Shown: piece by piece, positions 47,561-59,255 of the stretch
How positions within the stretch are numbered: position 1 is the first letter of the stretch
Layout of the letters: every line of letters begins with the position of its first letter
NCBI GenBank assembly: GCA_949130495.1
Contig: OX422219.1
Coordinates: 261,501,111-261,565,110 of the forward strand
DNA length: 64,000 nucleotides
Origin: Sambucus nigra
Taxonomy: Eukaryota; Streptophyta; Magnoliopsida; Dipsacales; Adoxaceae
Reading direction: 5' to 3'
Notes under the pieces: model-generated
Databases searched by the model: none
What the model was told of the DNA's origin: nothing
What the model saw: the letters and a program-made list of their open reading frames with translations, nothing else
Program-made: the position numbers and the translations under genes

Positions 47561-48440
47561 GAGTGCATGAGCTCACTTTTCGAGGAACCTCAGAAACATC
47601 AACTTCAATGATCTCAGTAACATTCTTCTTAAGTCAATGAGGTTTCTATGTTTGAAACCTTTTTCTCCTCTCATTCTCATCACTTTCACACCCAACTTAG
47701 CAAAAAAATCCTCCTACATTCTTCAATCACTTGCAAGGAAGCTCATCATCAATCAAGATCAATATCCAAGTATCCAAAGAAGGTCTAAACATTCTTCTCT
47801 CTCTTTAAATTTCTTTATTGTTGCATTAGTTATATAGATTCTTTTTAACTTTTACTTTAAATCATACACATATTAATCTTCAATCCTTTATTAGTTATAT
47901 TTCACATAATATATTTTCTATAAAAAAGCCAAAACAAGAAAAAGAGGATAACCAATAAATTTCAATGGGATTTTTCACCATATTTTCTCAAATTAAAACA
48001 CCTTTTTTTACACACACACATATAATAAAATCCCCGTTTGAATTTATGGGTTAAACTCCACCCTCATGCCGCATGCGAACTACGTGGACTTAGATGCCTT
48101 TATAGGCTACGTAGGCGTCCTAGAATAAAACTCAAGACTCGAGTCCTATTTTCAAATTTTCATCTTTTTCATATTTTATCCACATATTATTCATATATAT
48201 CACACTTGTGATTCATACTTGCATCTTATCTAACACAATTTATCATTTCATCATAACGATCAATATCTCGATAAGGTCACACATCATATTTTTTAATTAT
48301 TATTTTGGGAACATTCCTATGGATGGCCTCACTCCATCCTTTCCCTGATGCGAGTCGAGCGATTCCGTTCTTCGCGGAGAAATTAAGGAAAATAGTAACA
48401 TAAGACCATGAGAGACTGAAAGGGCGGGATGGGTGCCTAA

Positions 48441-51406
48441 TGTGACACCCCGACTAATTAAATACCGGGTAGCTACTCCTTTATTAAATTAATTCAAAAT
48501 GCCAAGTTGGTCCAGTTAATAGCATCACTGTCGAAAACATTTTAACGATTACTAACCACCTAGTATTTAAAAAGTAAGTGCCAAATTTTAATTAAAGTCT
48601 GATCAACATGAAACAAGTGTAATAAAGAATAATAACACCATTCACCATACTGAAGTAAATAGAATGACCATCACATAAAGTAAATAAAGTCTGGAGGAAA
48701 ATTCCTCACTACAATCCCACAACTGAAATAAGTAAACCGAAAACTAAAACAGTACATGCCAAAGTCTGAAAACTGTAATGGAAATGTAACTCTAATAGAA
48801 ATGGGCAACATGCCCTACAACTGATAGATAATGAAGCTGGAATCCAAGTGAATAGAGGCGTCTACAAGCAAATCCCTGTAGCTTCCACAAACAGCTACAG
48901 CTCGTCACCTGAATGAGAATCCTATGCTTGGTGTCCTTGTGGCTGGGCACCTAAAATGGTTTTACAAAGAAAAGTAGATTTGAAAAGCAAACGGGTCAGA
49001 GCCCGAATGTGGAGTTATATTTTAAAAACCTGCAAGTGCTTTAAAAACATTTAAAACATTAAATGCAAAGTACATGTTAGGACGTGCACTCACATGATAT
49101 TCTCACCTCTCGTCTAACTGTGCACTCCTAACGTAAGTACCCATCTAGAGTGATACAAACTACTAGCTAAGTGACAACATCTCTAGCTAGACTATCATGG
49201 GTCCTACCCTTATTACTCGGTTCTATTAACATTATAACACTCGTAATTAAGTAGGGGTTTAACGTAAACTCAGATGCTCAATATGCAATATATTACACTA
49301 TTAGCTAACTCGTTATGTTTCTCGAAACAATATTGTAATTATATTCGCAACAATAACATGAAGGTTCTCATTAATTAAGTGTATATTATTCACATCATAA
49401 ATATACAATACAAGCACCCCGAGAACTAAGCTCGGTGCACACATACTCTGCTATCCATCCCGGTACATCACGTACATAAGGATTACATATTCCGAATCTC
49501 TCAGGACAGATAACAACATCACAAGTAATGGATGCGAACACAGTCACATCACATGGATCAAGCACATACCTACGCTCCCACGATCAGCGGACTTATTAAT
49601 ATCCCAATAAGTCTTTCTATGACCTATGTTCATCAAGGTAACCAGTCTAAATCCGGGCAACACAAGGATTAGAGGGTCCTAAGCGAACGCAAACCTCCCT
49701 TGATAGCAAGTATGGTAGGTATGTCATACACACAATTTATATACCAATACTAAGTAAACACGCATCTTAGTAATCAACGTAGTTTAATCGGAGTACTATT
49801 CTCATTCTCGTACCAATATATAAGTTACACACTTTATACTATTCCGGTTTATAATCATACGCGCCATAATTTATTCACTCGTCGTAGTAGACACTCACGT
49901 CTCAACCCAACCGTCCATTTAATATAACTCTCGTATATAATTTCCTTCTCATAAATACCCCAAAGTCCCAATTCTATCATTACATCATCATCGGAATGTT
50001 ATCTATAACCTCGAACAAGCTTACAGGACTCCAAAAATCAAAACAGTCCAAAAAGGACCAAACTGTCAACTCGTTAGAAGTCTCGTTCGAACGAGACTAT
50101 TCGAACGAGATTCCTCTGTCAACTCGTTAGAAGTATCGTTCGAACGAGGCTGTTCGAACGAGATTCCAGTTCGTTCGAACGAACTGTACCTTCTAATGAT
50201 ATCTCGTTCGAACGAGATATCGAAAGAAATCCCTTCTCGTTAGCAACGACTGGTCAACTCGTTAGAAGCTCGTTCGAACGAGTTCGTTCGAACGATCTGG
50301 GTAGGGGCTTCTAACGACCTGCCAGTTTCGTCCCAGATTTTCTTAGTTACGTTTTTCATCCATTTCTACTCCTCAAATCTTCTCCAAAGTTCGTCCCAAC
50401 AATGTTTTAAGTTCTCTAATCATCCTAAAACATGCTAAGGTCATAAACTAACATCTTTTAAGGCTTTATTGCACCCTATACATCATTAAATCACAAGATT
50501 CTATATTTTTCCCCAATTTCTATAAGAACATGAACCCTAGATCTTTATCATCATCAAATCCCCGAATTAAATCTGTTTTTGTTACAACCAACATACATTA
50601 ATACCAGAATAATCATCTCTAAGTAATTCTACATGCGATTTGTCCTCAATATTCAAGTTCTAAATCCAATTAACATGGGTTTTCATTCAACTTTCAAGAA
50701 CAATTAAAATTCTTCAATTTCTAACATGGAAAGGACATTCTCTGAAATTAAATGGAGTAAAGTCACTTGCCTTGGTTGTCTCTGAGTTTGGATGATGGTT
50801 TAATGAAGATTTCTGCAGAATTTCTTCTCTTCTCCAAGCTTCCTCTCCAATGGTGGCTTAAGGTGGCTAGGATTTGATTTGGGGAACTTGTAAACCTAAT
50901 GATAGCCTCCGTAGCTTAATGGGTTAATATGGGTTGGTTAGTGGGTTAAATCCACATCAGATTAAAACTCCCAATTTTCGTCACTTTTAATTCCTCAAAA
51001 TGTAAAATTACCAAAATACCCTTTTTGATGCCGGTACGGCCTAAAAATACCCCGGGACCCAAACTATACCTCCGGCTAGTGTTTTCTGACTATCTCGACC
51101 CTTCCGGACGCGTTGGCACACTCAAAATGACCATACGGTTTATAGATTTTTTAAATTCACTTTTATAATCAAAATATTACACCGTGACGCGACGGTCCCA
51201 CGCGTCTCAACAAAATTCTCAAATTGCCGTATATAAATCTCACGACAAATTTCATAATTCCAAATTCATATATAATCATATATGCACAATATAGTAAAAT
51301 ACCAACTCACATCTCGCTAGTATTTTACCCGGATTAATTTCCAATTAATACGTATTTAATTAATTAATCCCAAAAACAAATATAGCCAAAAGTACGGGGT
51401 ATTACA
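48441..51406 (-). repeat. 3' LTR of the complete Tekay copy (2,966 bp)
   Basis: Minus strand from TGTAATACCCC (51,406) to GGGGTGTCACA (48,441). It carries the same palindrome cluster (50,080-50,300) and TATAAAAG motif (51,161-51,167) as the tandem array. Compared with 56,252-59,214 it has an extra 14-bp palindrome half-unit near 50,280 and lacks 9 bp near 50,943. Confidence 0.95.
51161..51167 (-). promoter_or_regulatory. Candidate TATA box of the Tekay LTR
   Basis: Minus-strand TATAAAA, conserved at 58,969-58,975 in the other LTR and in nearly every array unit (for example 404-410 on the plus strand). It lies 240 bp from the LTR start. Assigned by motif only. Confidence 0.45.
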
Positions 51407-51420
51407 TACTCCCCCCCTAA
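51407..51420 (-). other. Polypurine tract of the complete Tekay copy
   Basis: Minus-strand TTAGGGGGGGAGTA directly before the 3' LTR. A near-identical tract sits at 59,215-59,227 before the middle LTR. Confidence 0.88.
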
Positions 51421-51448
51421 TAACTGCATTTCGTCCCGAAATTCGAAA

Positions 51449-54400
51449 CTAGAAAGTACCTGCTAAAAATAACTCTGGATAACGATCGCGCATCTCATCC
51501 TCGCGCTCCCATGTCGACTCCTCGACATTGTGATGTCGCCACTGAACACGCACTAATGGAACTATCTTTGACCGCAGTTTCCTCTGGCTTCGGTCCAAAA
51601 TAGCAATCGGCCCCTCCTCGTAGGAGCTATCCGGCTGGAGATCGATGTCCTCCACAGTAATGTGAGAATGAGCCAAGTTATCTCTAAGGTATTTCCTCAG
51701 CGAGGAAATATGGAACACATCGTGAATCCGATGCAAATGCTCCGGTAGCCCGAGTCTATACGCAACCGGTCCGATCCGCTCAATAATAGGAAACGGCCCC
51801 ACATACCTTGGTGCCAACTTCCCCTTCTTCCCGAAACGCATAATCCCCTTCATCGGAGATACCCTGAGCAAAACCTGGTCCCCCACTTGGAACTCCCTGA
51901 AAAATCTCTTCGCATCATCATAACTCTTCTGCCTGTCTTGAGCTACCCGAATGCGACTCCGAATCAACTCAATCCTTGCCGAAGTATCCTGAATCACTTC
52001 CGGTCCAAGTAGTTTGTTGTCCCCCACCTCTAACCAACATGCTGGGGAACGACAAGGCCTACCGTACAATGCCTCAAACGGAGCCATGCCAATAGTGAAC
52101 TGATAGGAGTTGTTGTAAGCAAACTCCACCAGTGGAAGGTACTGCTCCCATCCACCCCCGAAGTCAATAATGCACATGCATAGCATGTCCTCCAACATCT
52201 GATTTGTGCGCTCTGTCTGCCCATCAGTCTACGGATTATATGCCGTACTCAACCGCAATTCCGTGCCCATGGCCTCCTGGAAACTCTCCCAAAACCTCGA
52301 AACAAATATCTTGTCTCTGTCAGACACGATATTTAGGGGCACACCGTGAAGTCTCACAATCTCTGAAATGAAGAGCTGGGCATACGGTCCCGCAGTGTAG
52401 TCAGTCCTTACGGGTAAAAAGTGAGCGACCTTGGACAACCTATCCACAATTACCCAAACGGAGTCGTGACCCCTCTGCGACGTAGGCAACCCCGTGATAA
52501 AGTCCATGGATATGCTCTCCCACATCAGCACCGGGACCTCCAATGGCTGTAGCAATCCTGCCGGTCTCTGATGATCCACTTTTACAAGCTGACAAGTGGC
52601 GCATTTCAAAACAAACTCAGCGATATCTTTCTTCATACCGCTCCACCAATACTGGCGTCTCATGTCTTGGTACATTTTGTCCCCTCCGGGATGTACCGCG
52701 AACTGTGAGCCGTGCGACTCTGCCATCACCTCGTGTCGCAATTCATCCCCTTCTGGAACTACCAATCTCCCATTGAAGCGTAATCCCCCGTCTGAGCTAA
52801 CGGTATAGGATTCGGCTCCCTCTGCTAGTAATCGAACTATTTGTTCCTGACAGAACGAGTCATTAGCCTGTGCTCGTACTACCTTCGTGACAATCTGCGG
52901 TGTAACCGTCATCACAGACATGAAAGATCGGTCCACTGCATCCTGGTGTCCCAATTCCTTCCACTTATCCTTCCACACCTCTGCCACCTCATCTGCTGGC
53001 CTACGGCTCAACGCGTCTGCTACCACGTTAGCCTTATCCGGATGATACTGGATGTCGAACTGGTAGTCCTTCACAAACTCAAGCCACCTACGCTGCCGCA
53101 TATTCAATTCCTTCTGCGTGAATAGATACTGTAGGGACTTGTGGTCCGTGAACAGTTGGAACTTCTCCCCCAAAAGATAGTGCCTCCAAATATGTAGGGC
53201 AAATACCACTACCGCCAACTCCAAATCATGCATGGGGTAATTCTTCTCATGAGGCTTAAGCTTACGGGAAGCATAAGCTATGGCCTGTCTCTCTTGCTGC
53301 AATACACCTCCCAGTCCTTGCAAAGACGCATCGGTGTAAACCAAATACTCAACTCCCGGTCTCGGCAAAGCTAACACAGGTGCTGAGGTCAATTTGTCCT
53401 TCAATTCATCGAATGCCAACTGACAGGCATCACTCCAGATGTAGGGCACACCCTTACGAGTCAGATGTGTCAAAGGACCTGCTATCTCTGAGAAACCCCG
53501 AATAAACCTCCTGTAGTATCCTGCTAGACCCAAGAAACTACGAATCTTAGTCGGTGTCGTGGGCTTTCCCCACTCCCTCACCGCTGATACTTTCCCCGGA
53601 TCAACAGATATTCCCCGGTCGGAAATAATATGTCCCAAAAACTGGACTTCCTTTAGCCAAAACCCGCACATCTCATATTTTACATACAACTCGTTCTGAC
53701 GAAGTGTTTGCAAAACCTGCCTCAAATGCTTGGCGTGTTCCTCCTCTGTCTGGGAGTAAACCAGAATGTCATCAATGAAGACAATGACAAACTGATCTAG
53801 GAAATCCCTGAACACTTTGTTCATCAAGTCCATAAACACAGCTGGAGCGTTGGTCAAACCAAAAGGCATAACGCGAAACTCGTAAGAACCATATCTCGAC
53901 AAGAATGCGGTCTTTGAGACATCCTCCTCCCGGATACGTAACTGATGGTATCTCGATCTCAAATCAATCTTCGAGAAGAAAGAAGCTCCTCTCAACTGGT
54001 CGAATAAGTCATCGATTCGAGGCAATGGATACTTATTCCGTATCGTGACCTTATTCAACTCTCGGTAGTCCACACACAATCTCAGTAAACCGTCCCTCTT
54101 CTTCACAAATAAAACTGGAGCGCCCCAAGGTGAGGTACTCCTGCAAATAAAGCGCTGACCTAACAGCTGCTCTATCTGATCCCGTAACTCTCGCATCTCA
54201 GCTGGAGCCATACGGTACGGTGCACGTGCTATAGGTCTCGTACCCGGTAGCAAATCTATAACAAAGTCTATCTCTCGACTGGGTGGTAAGCCTGGTATCT
54301 CCTGAAATACATCCGAATATTCCCTGACTACTGGGATAGAATCTAAAGGAATCACAACCTCCTTAGAGGTATCCTCCTCTAGGTAATACAAATGAGCGGT

Positions 54401-56074
54401 CGATCCTCCCTCTGGGCGAGGCATCGCCACTACGAACATCTCTTGCCCCGGAATGGTAAAAACAATGCTCCCGCTGAAGCAGTCAATCATGGCCCTATAA
54501 GCTACGAGCCAATCCATACCGATGATCACATCGTGAACATGCATATCTAATACCAACATATCTGCAGGTAATACCAGACTACCAATCCCTACTCCCACTC
54601 CCCGGCATATAAAGAATATAAGTGACCCACTCCCCAATGGTGAGTCGACACACGTCACTGTGCTCTCTGCCATAGCTAACAATCCTAAAGCTTTCGCGAA
54701 GTGTGTAGCTATAAAACAGTGTGTAGCCCCCGTATCGAATAATACCCGACCCATAGTGCCATGGATAGGAAACGTACCCTCAATCGCGGGCGGTGCCTGT
54801 GGAACTGCAGCCTGGTGGACGTTGTAGACACGTCCATACTGTAGCTGCCCCTGCTGAACTGGGATTGCTGGAATGGGTGGCAATGCTGCCATCTGTGGCG
54901 GTGCGGGAAGAGCGGCGGGAAACATAGGCCTCTGTGGCTCCTGGTGAGCACCCTGCTGCTGCTGCTGTGGGGCCCTGCCCCTATCAGGACAATCCTGTCG
55001 CTTATGGCCAGTCTTGCCACAAACGAAACACTTCCCTGGGAAGTTCCCTCCTCTTTGCCCCTGCTGTCCCCGGCCCTGGTGGCCGTTACCCTTCCTCCCT
55101 TGGCCCTGCTGAAACTGCTGCCCATTCTGCCCCTGTTGGCCCTGATGGCCGTTTGGACCCTGATGGCCCTGACGGAAACCTCCCTGTCCCTGTCTGTAGT
55201 TCCCTGACCAGAACCTCTTATTATCCCCCTGCTGGGAGCCCTGCTCGTTCTGTCTCTGCCCCTGACCAGATTGTGCCCCGTTGGCACCATGTCCTCCAGT
55301 CCTGCCCTGATGGCTAGACTCCCCCGACCTCTTGCCCTCGGCCATGTGAAAACGGTGGTCCTGGCAGTGTAACAATGCAGCGTTCACCACATCAGAATAG
55401 GTGGCCAACGATAGGTTCCCTAGCAGATGCTGACGAATCCTCCAAGTCAACCCGTCCGTGAACTTCTCAATCTTCTTCTTCTCTGTTGGTATCTCGTCTG
55501 GAACGATATTCAACAGATTTGTGAACTCGTCCTCATACTCGGCCACAGTCTTGACCTCCTGCTTCAAACTCATCAATCTCCTCCTCATTTCCGTATGAAC
55601 AGCTGACGGAAAGTACTTGCGGTCGAACCGCACCCAGAACTCCTGAATCGTGAGAGTATCCCTCTCCTCCATGGTGGTAATAGACTCCCACCACTGTAGC
55701 GCAAATCCAACTAGCTTGAACGTAGCTAGCACCTGCTTCTAGACGTCCGTGCACTCATACATCCTCAAGTGCCTCTGCATGTCCTTCCTCCATTGGCTCG
55801 AGACTACCACATCTGAGCTACCTACAAACTCTGGCGGATGCGCTTTCTGAAAAGCGTCACGTACACATTCCCAAGCAGACAGGAAATCATTTGCCCGTAC
55901 TGGCGCGGCAACCGGCGCCTGAGGTGGTGCCTGCTGAACAACGGCAATTGCGGCATTTACCGCTTGGGCTACTATAGCTGCAACCTCAGCGGCGTTCATC
56001 ATGCCCTGAACTGGAGCGAGCTGGGGTTCGGACGTTGCATCCATGGGAACTCGTCGTGCACGTCGTGGAGGCAT
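51449..56074 (-). pseudogene. Tekay-like gag-pol polyprotein, complete except for two nonsense codons
   Basis: One frame of about 1,541 codons starting at the ATG at 56,074 (MPPRRARRV). Domains: gag core, with ALQWWES after the first stop; Gly/Gln-rich linker; zinc knuckle [14 protein letters not shown] (residues ~349-362); protease LFDTGATH (Asp ~447); RT with VFIDDILVY (Asp pair ~768-769); RNase H YTDAS (~915); integrase with HPGG..., the HHCC motif and a D-x35-E core (Asp ~1190, Asp ~1252, Glu ~1288); and a chromodomain-like C-terminus (WRHHNVEESTWE). It is broken by TAG at 55,739-55,741 (codon 112) and TAG at 52,229-52,231 (codon 1282). The second is CAG in the sister copy. No frameshift is seen. 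The chromodomain, the Met-tRNA primer site and ~3-kb LTRs fit the Tekay/Del chromoviruses. Frames on the plus strand inside it are shadows. Confidence 0.93.
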
Positions 56075-56237
56075 CTGAAATAAGAACAAAGTTTATAAGT
56101 TCGCTGTTTATAAACTTAAAATAGCGGAAGAACGAAGCATACACAAAAAGAGTACAACAGTCCTAAAATATAGGGCTCTATATGAAAGAAAACTTAGCGG
56201 AAACATAATAAGCCGTCAGATCCTAAAGGAACCTGAT

Positions 56238-56249
56238 GCTCTGATACCA
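56238..56249 (-). other. Primer-binding site, initiator Met-tRNA
   Basis: Minus-strand TGGTATCAGAGC, two bases inside the LTR end at 56,252. It is an exact match to the plant initiator Met-tRNA primer sequence. Confidence 0.95.
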
Positions 56250-56251
56250 CC

Positions 56252-59214
56252 TGTGACACCCCGACTAATTAAATACCGGGTAGCTACTCCTTTATTAAAT
56301 TAATTCAAAATTCCAAGTTGGTCCAGTTAATAGCATCACTGTCGAAAACATTTTAACGATTACTAACCACCTAGTATTTAAAAAGTAAGTGCCAAATTTT
56401 AATTAAAGTCTGATCAACATGCAACAAGTGTAATAAAGAATAATAACACCATTCACCATACTGAAGTAAATAGAATGACCATCACATAAAGTAAATAAAG
56501 TCTGGAGGAAAATTCCTCACTACAATCCCACAACTGAAATAAGTAAACCGAAAACTAAAACAGTACATGCCAAAGTCTGAAAACTGTAATGGAAATGTAA
56601 CTCTAATAGAAATGGGCAACATGCCCTACAACTGATAGATAATGAAGCTGGAATCCAAGTGAATAGAGGCGTCTACAAGCAAATCCCTGTAGCTTCCACA
56701 AACAGCTACAGCTCGTCACCTGAATGAGAATCCTATGCTTTGTGTCCTTGTGCCTGGGCACCTAAAATGGTTTTACAAAGAAAAGTAGATTTGAAAAGCA
56801 AACGGGTCAGAGCCCGAATGTGGAGTTATATTTTAAAAACCTGCAAGTGCTTTAAAAACATTTAAAACATTAAATGCAAAGTACATGTTAGGACGTGCAC
56901 TCACATGATATTCTCACCTCTCGTCTAACTGTGCACTCCTAACGTAAGTACCCATCTAGAGTGATACAAACTACTAGCTAAGTGACAACATCTCTAGCTA
57001 GACTATCATGGGTCCTACCCTTATTACTCGGTTCTATTAACATTATAATGCTCGTAATTAAGTAGGGGTTTAACGTAAACTCAGATGCTCAATATGCAAT
57101 ATATTACACTATTAGTTAACTCGTTATGTTTCTCGAAACAATATTGTAATTATATTCGCAACAATAACATGAAGGTTCTCATTAATTAAGTGTATACTAT
57201 TCACATCATAAATATACAATACAAGCACCCCGAGAACTAAGCTGCGGTGCACACATACTCTGCTATCCATCCCGGTACATCACGTACATAAGGATTACAT
57301 ATTCCGAATCTCTCAGGACAGATAACAACATCACAAGTAATGGAGGCGAACACAGTCACATCACATGGGTCACGCACATACCTACGCTCCCACGATCAGC
57401 GGACTTATTAATATCCCAATAAGTCTTTCTATGACCTATGTTCATCAAGGTAACCAGTCTAAATCCGGGCAACACAAGGATTAGAGGGTCCTAAGCGAAC
57501 GCAAACCTCCCGTGATAGCAAGTATGGTAGGTATGTCATACACACAATTTATATACCAATACTAAGTAAACACGCATCTTAGTAATCAACGTAGTTTAAT
57601 CGTAGTACTATTCTCATTCTCGTACCAATATATAAGTTACACACTTTATACTATTCCGGTTTATAATCATACGCGCCATAATTTATTCACTCGTCGTAGT
57701 AGACACTCACGTCTCAACCCAAACCGCCCATTTAATATAACTCTCGTATCTAATTTCCTTCTCATAAATACCCAAAAGTCCCAATTCTATCATTACATCA
57801 TCATCGGAATGCTATCTATAACCTCGAACAAGCTTACGGGACTCCAAAAATCAAAAAAGTCCAAAAAGGACCAAACTGTTAACTCGTTAGAAGTCTCGTT
57901 CGAACGAGACTATTCGAACGAGATTCCTCTGTCAACTCGTTAGAAGTATCGTTCGAACGAGGCTGTTCAAACGAGATTCCAGTTCGTTCAAACGAACTGT
58001 ACTTTCTAACGATATCTCGTTCGAACGAGATATCGAACGAAATCCCTTCTCGTTAGCAGCGACTGGTCAACTCGTTAGAAGCTCGTTCGAACGACCTGGG
58101 TAGGGGCTTCTAACGACCTGCCAGTTTCGTCCCAGATTTTCTTAGTTACGTTTTTCATCCATTTCTACTCCTCAAATCTTCTCCAAAGTTTGTCCCAACA
58201 ATGTTTTAAGTTCTCTAATCATCATAAAACATGCTAAGGTCATAAACTAACATCTTTTAAGGCTTTATTGCACCCTATACATCATTAAATCACAAGATTC
58301 TATATTTTCCCCCAATTTTTATAAGAACATGAACCCTAGATCTTTATCATCATCAAATCCCCGAATTAAATCCGTTTTTGTTACAACCAACATACATTAA
58401 TACCAGAATAATCATCTCTAAGTAATTCTACATGCGATTTGTCCTCAATATTCAAGTTCTAAATCCAATTAACATGGGTTTTCATTCAACTTTCAAGAAC
58501 AATTAAAATTCTTCAATTTCTAACATGGAAAGGACATTCTCTGAAATTAAATGGAGTAAAGTCACTTGCCTTGGTTGTCTCTGAGTTTGGATGATGGTTT
58601 AATGAAGATTTCTGCAGAATTTCTTCTCTTCTCCAAGCTTCCTCTCCAATGGTGGCTTAAGGTGGCTAGGGTTTGATTTGGGGAACTTGTAAACCTAATG
58701 ATAGCCTCCGTAGCTTAATGGGTTAATATGGGTTGGTTAGTGGGTTTAGTGGGTTAAATCCACATCAGATTAAAACTCCCAATTTTCGTCACTTTTAATT
58801 CCTCAAAATGTAAAATTACCAAAATACCCTTTTTGATGCCGGTACGGCCTAAAAATACCCCGGGACCCAAACTATACCCCCTGCTAGTGTTTTCTTACTA
58901 TCTCGACCCTTCCGGACGCGTTGGCACACTCAAAATGACGATACGGTTTATAGATTTTTTAAATTCACTTTTATAATCAAAATATTACACCGTGACGCGG
59001 CGGTCCCACGCGTCTCAACAAAATTCTCAAATTGCCGTATATAAATCTCACGACAAATTTCATAATTCCAAATTCATATATAATCATATATGCACAATAT
59101 AGTTAAATACCAACTCACATATCGCTAGTATTTTACCCGGATTAATTTCCAATTAATACGTATTTAATTAATTAATCCCAAAAATAAATATAGCCAAAAG
59201 TACGGGGTATTACA
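56252..59214 (-). repeat. Middle LTR shared by both Tekay copies (2,963 bp)
   Basis: Minus strand from TGTAATACCCC (59,214) to GGGGTGTCACA (56,252). It is the 5' LTR of the complete copy and the 3' LTR of the truncated copy. Differences from the other LTR are sparse: point changes, a 14-bp loss in the palindrome near 58,080 and a 9-bp duplication near 58,745. Confidence 0.95.
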
Positions 59215-59255
59215 TACTCCCCCCTAATAACTGAATTTCATCCCGAAATTCGAAA

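Larger units (their letters stand above)
46497..48440 (+). mobile_element. 5' part of a plus-strand LTR, interrupted by the Tekay insertion
   Basis: Starts TGTAGACACCCC at 46,497, a common start of plant gypsy LTRs. It holds ~170-bp tandem repeats, a TATA box and an apparent leader. It stops at gggtgcctaa (48,440), where the Tekay LTR begins. The missing right end is not found on the far side, because the Tekay composite is truncated there. The internal region is absent, so the lineage is uncertain. The frame at 47,637-47,837 is not recognised as a gene. Confidence 0.65.

Noticed and set aside
47637..47837. 66-codon plus-strand frame in the 46.5-kb LTR
   Set aside because: Lies in the LTR leader, no domain, no conservation evidence.
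52543..55317. Several plus-strand frames of 70-127 codons
   Set aside because: All lie opposite the Tekay gag-pol frame, and the same shadows recur in the second copy (60,350-60,941).
48436..59219. Treating 48,441-59,214 as a simple single insertion with a 5-bp target duplication
   Set aside because: Flanks cctaa and tactc differ, and the right flank is the polypurine tract of another copy, so the composite model fits better.
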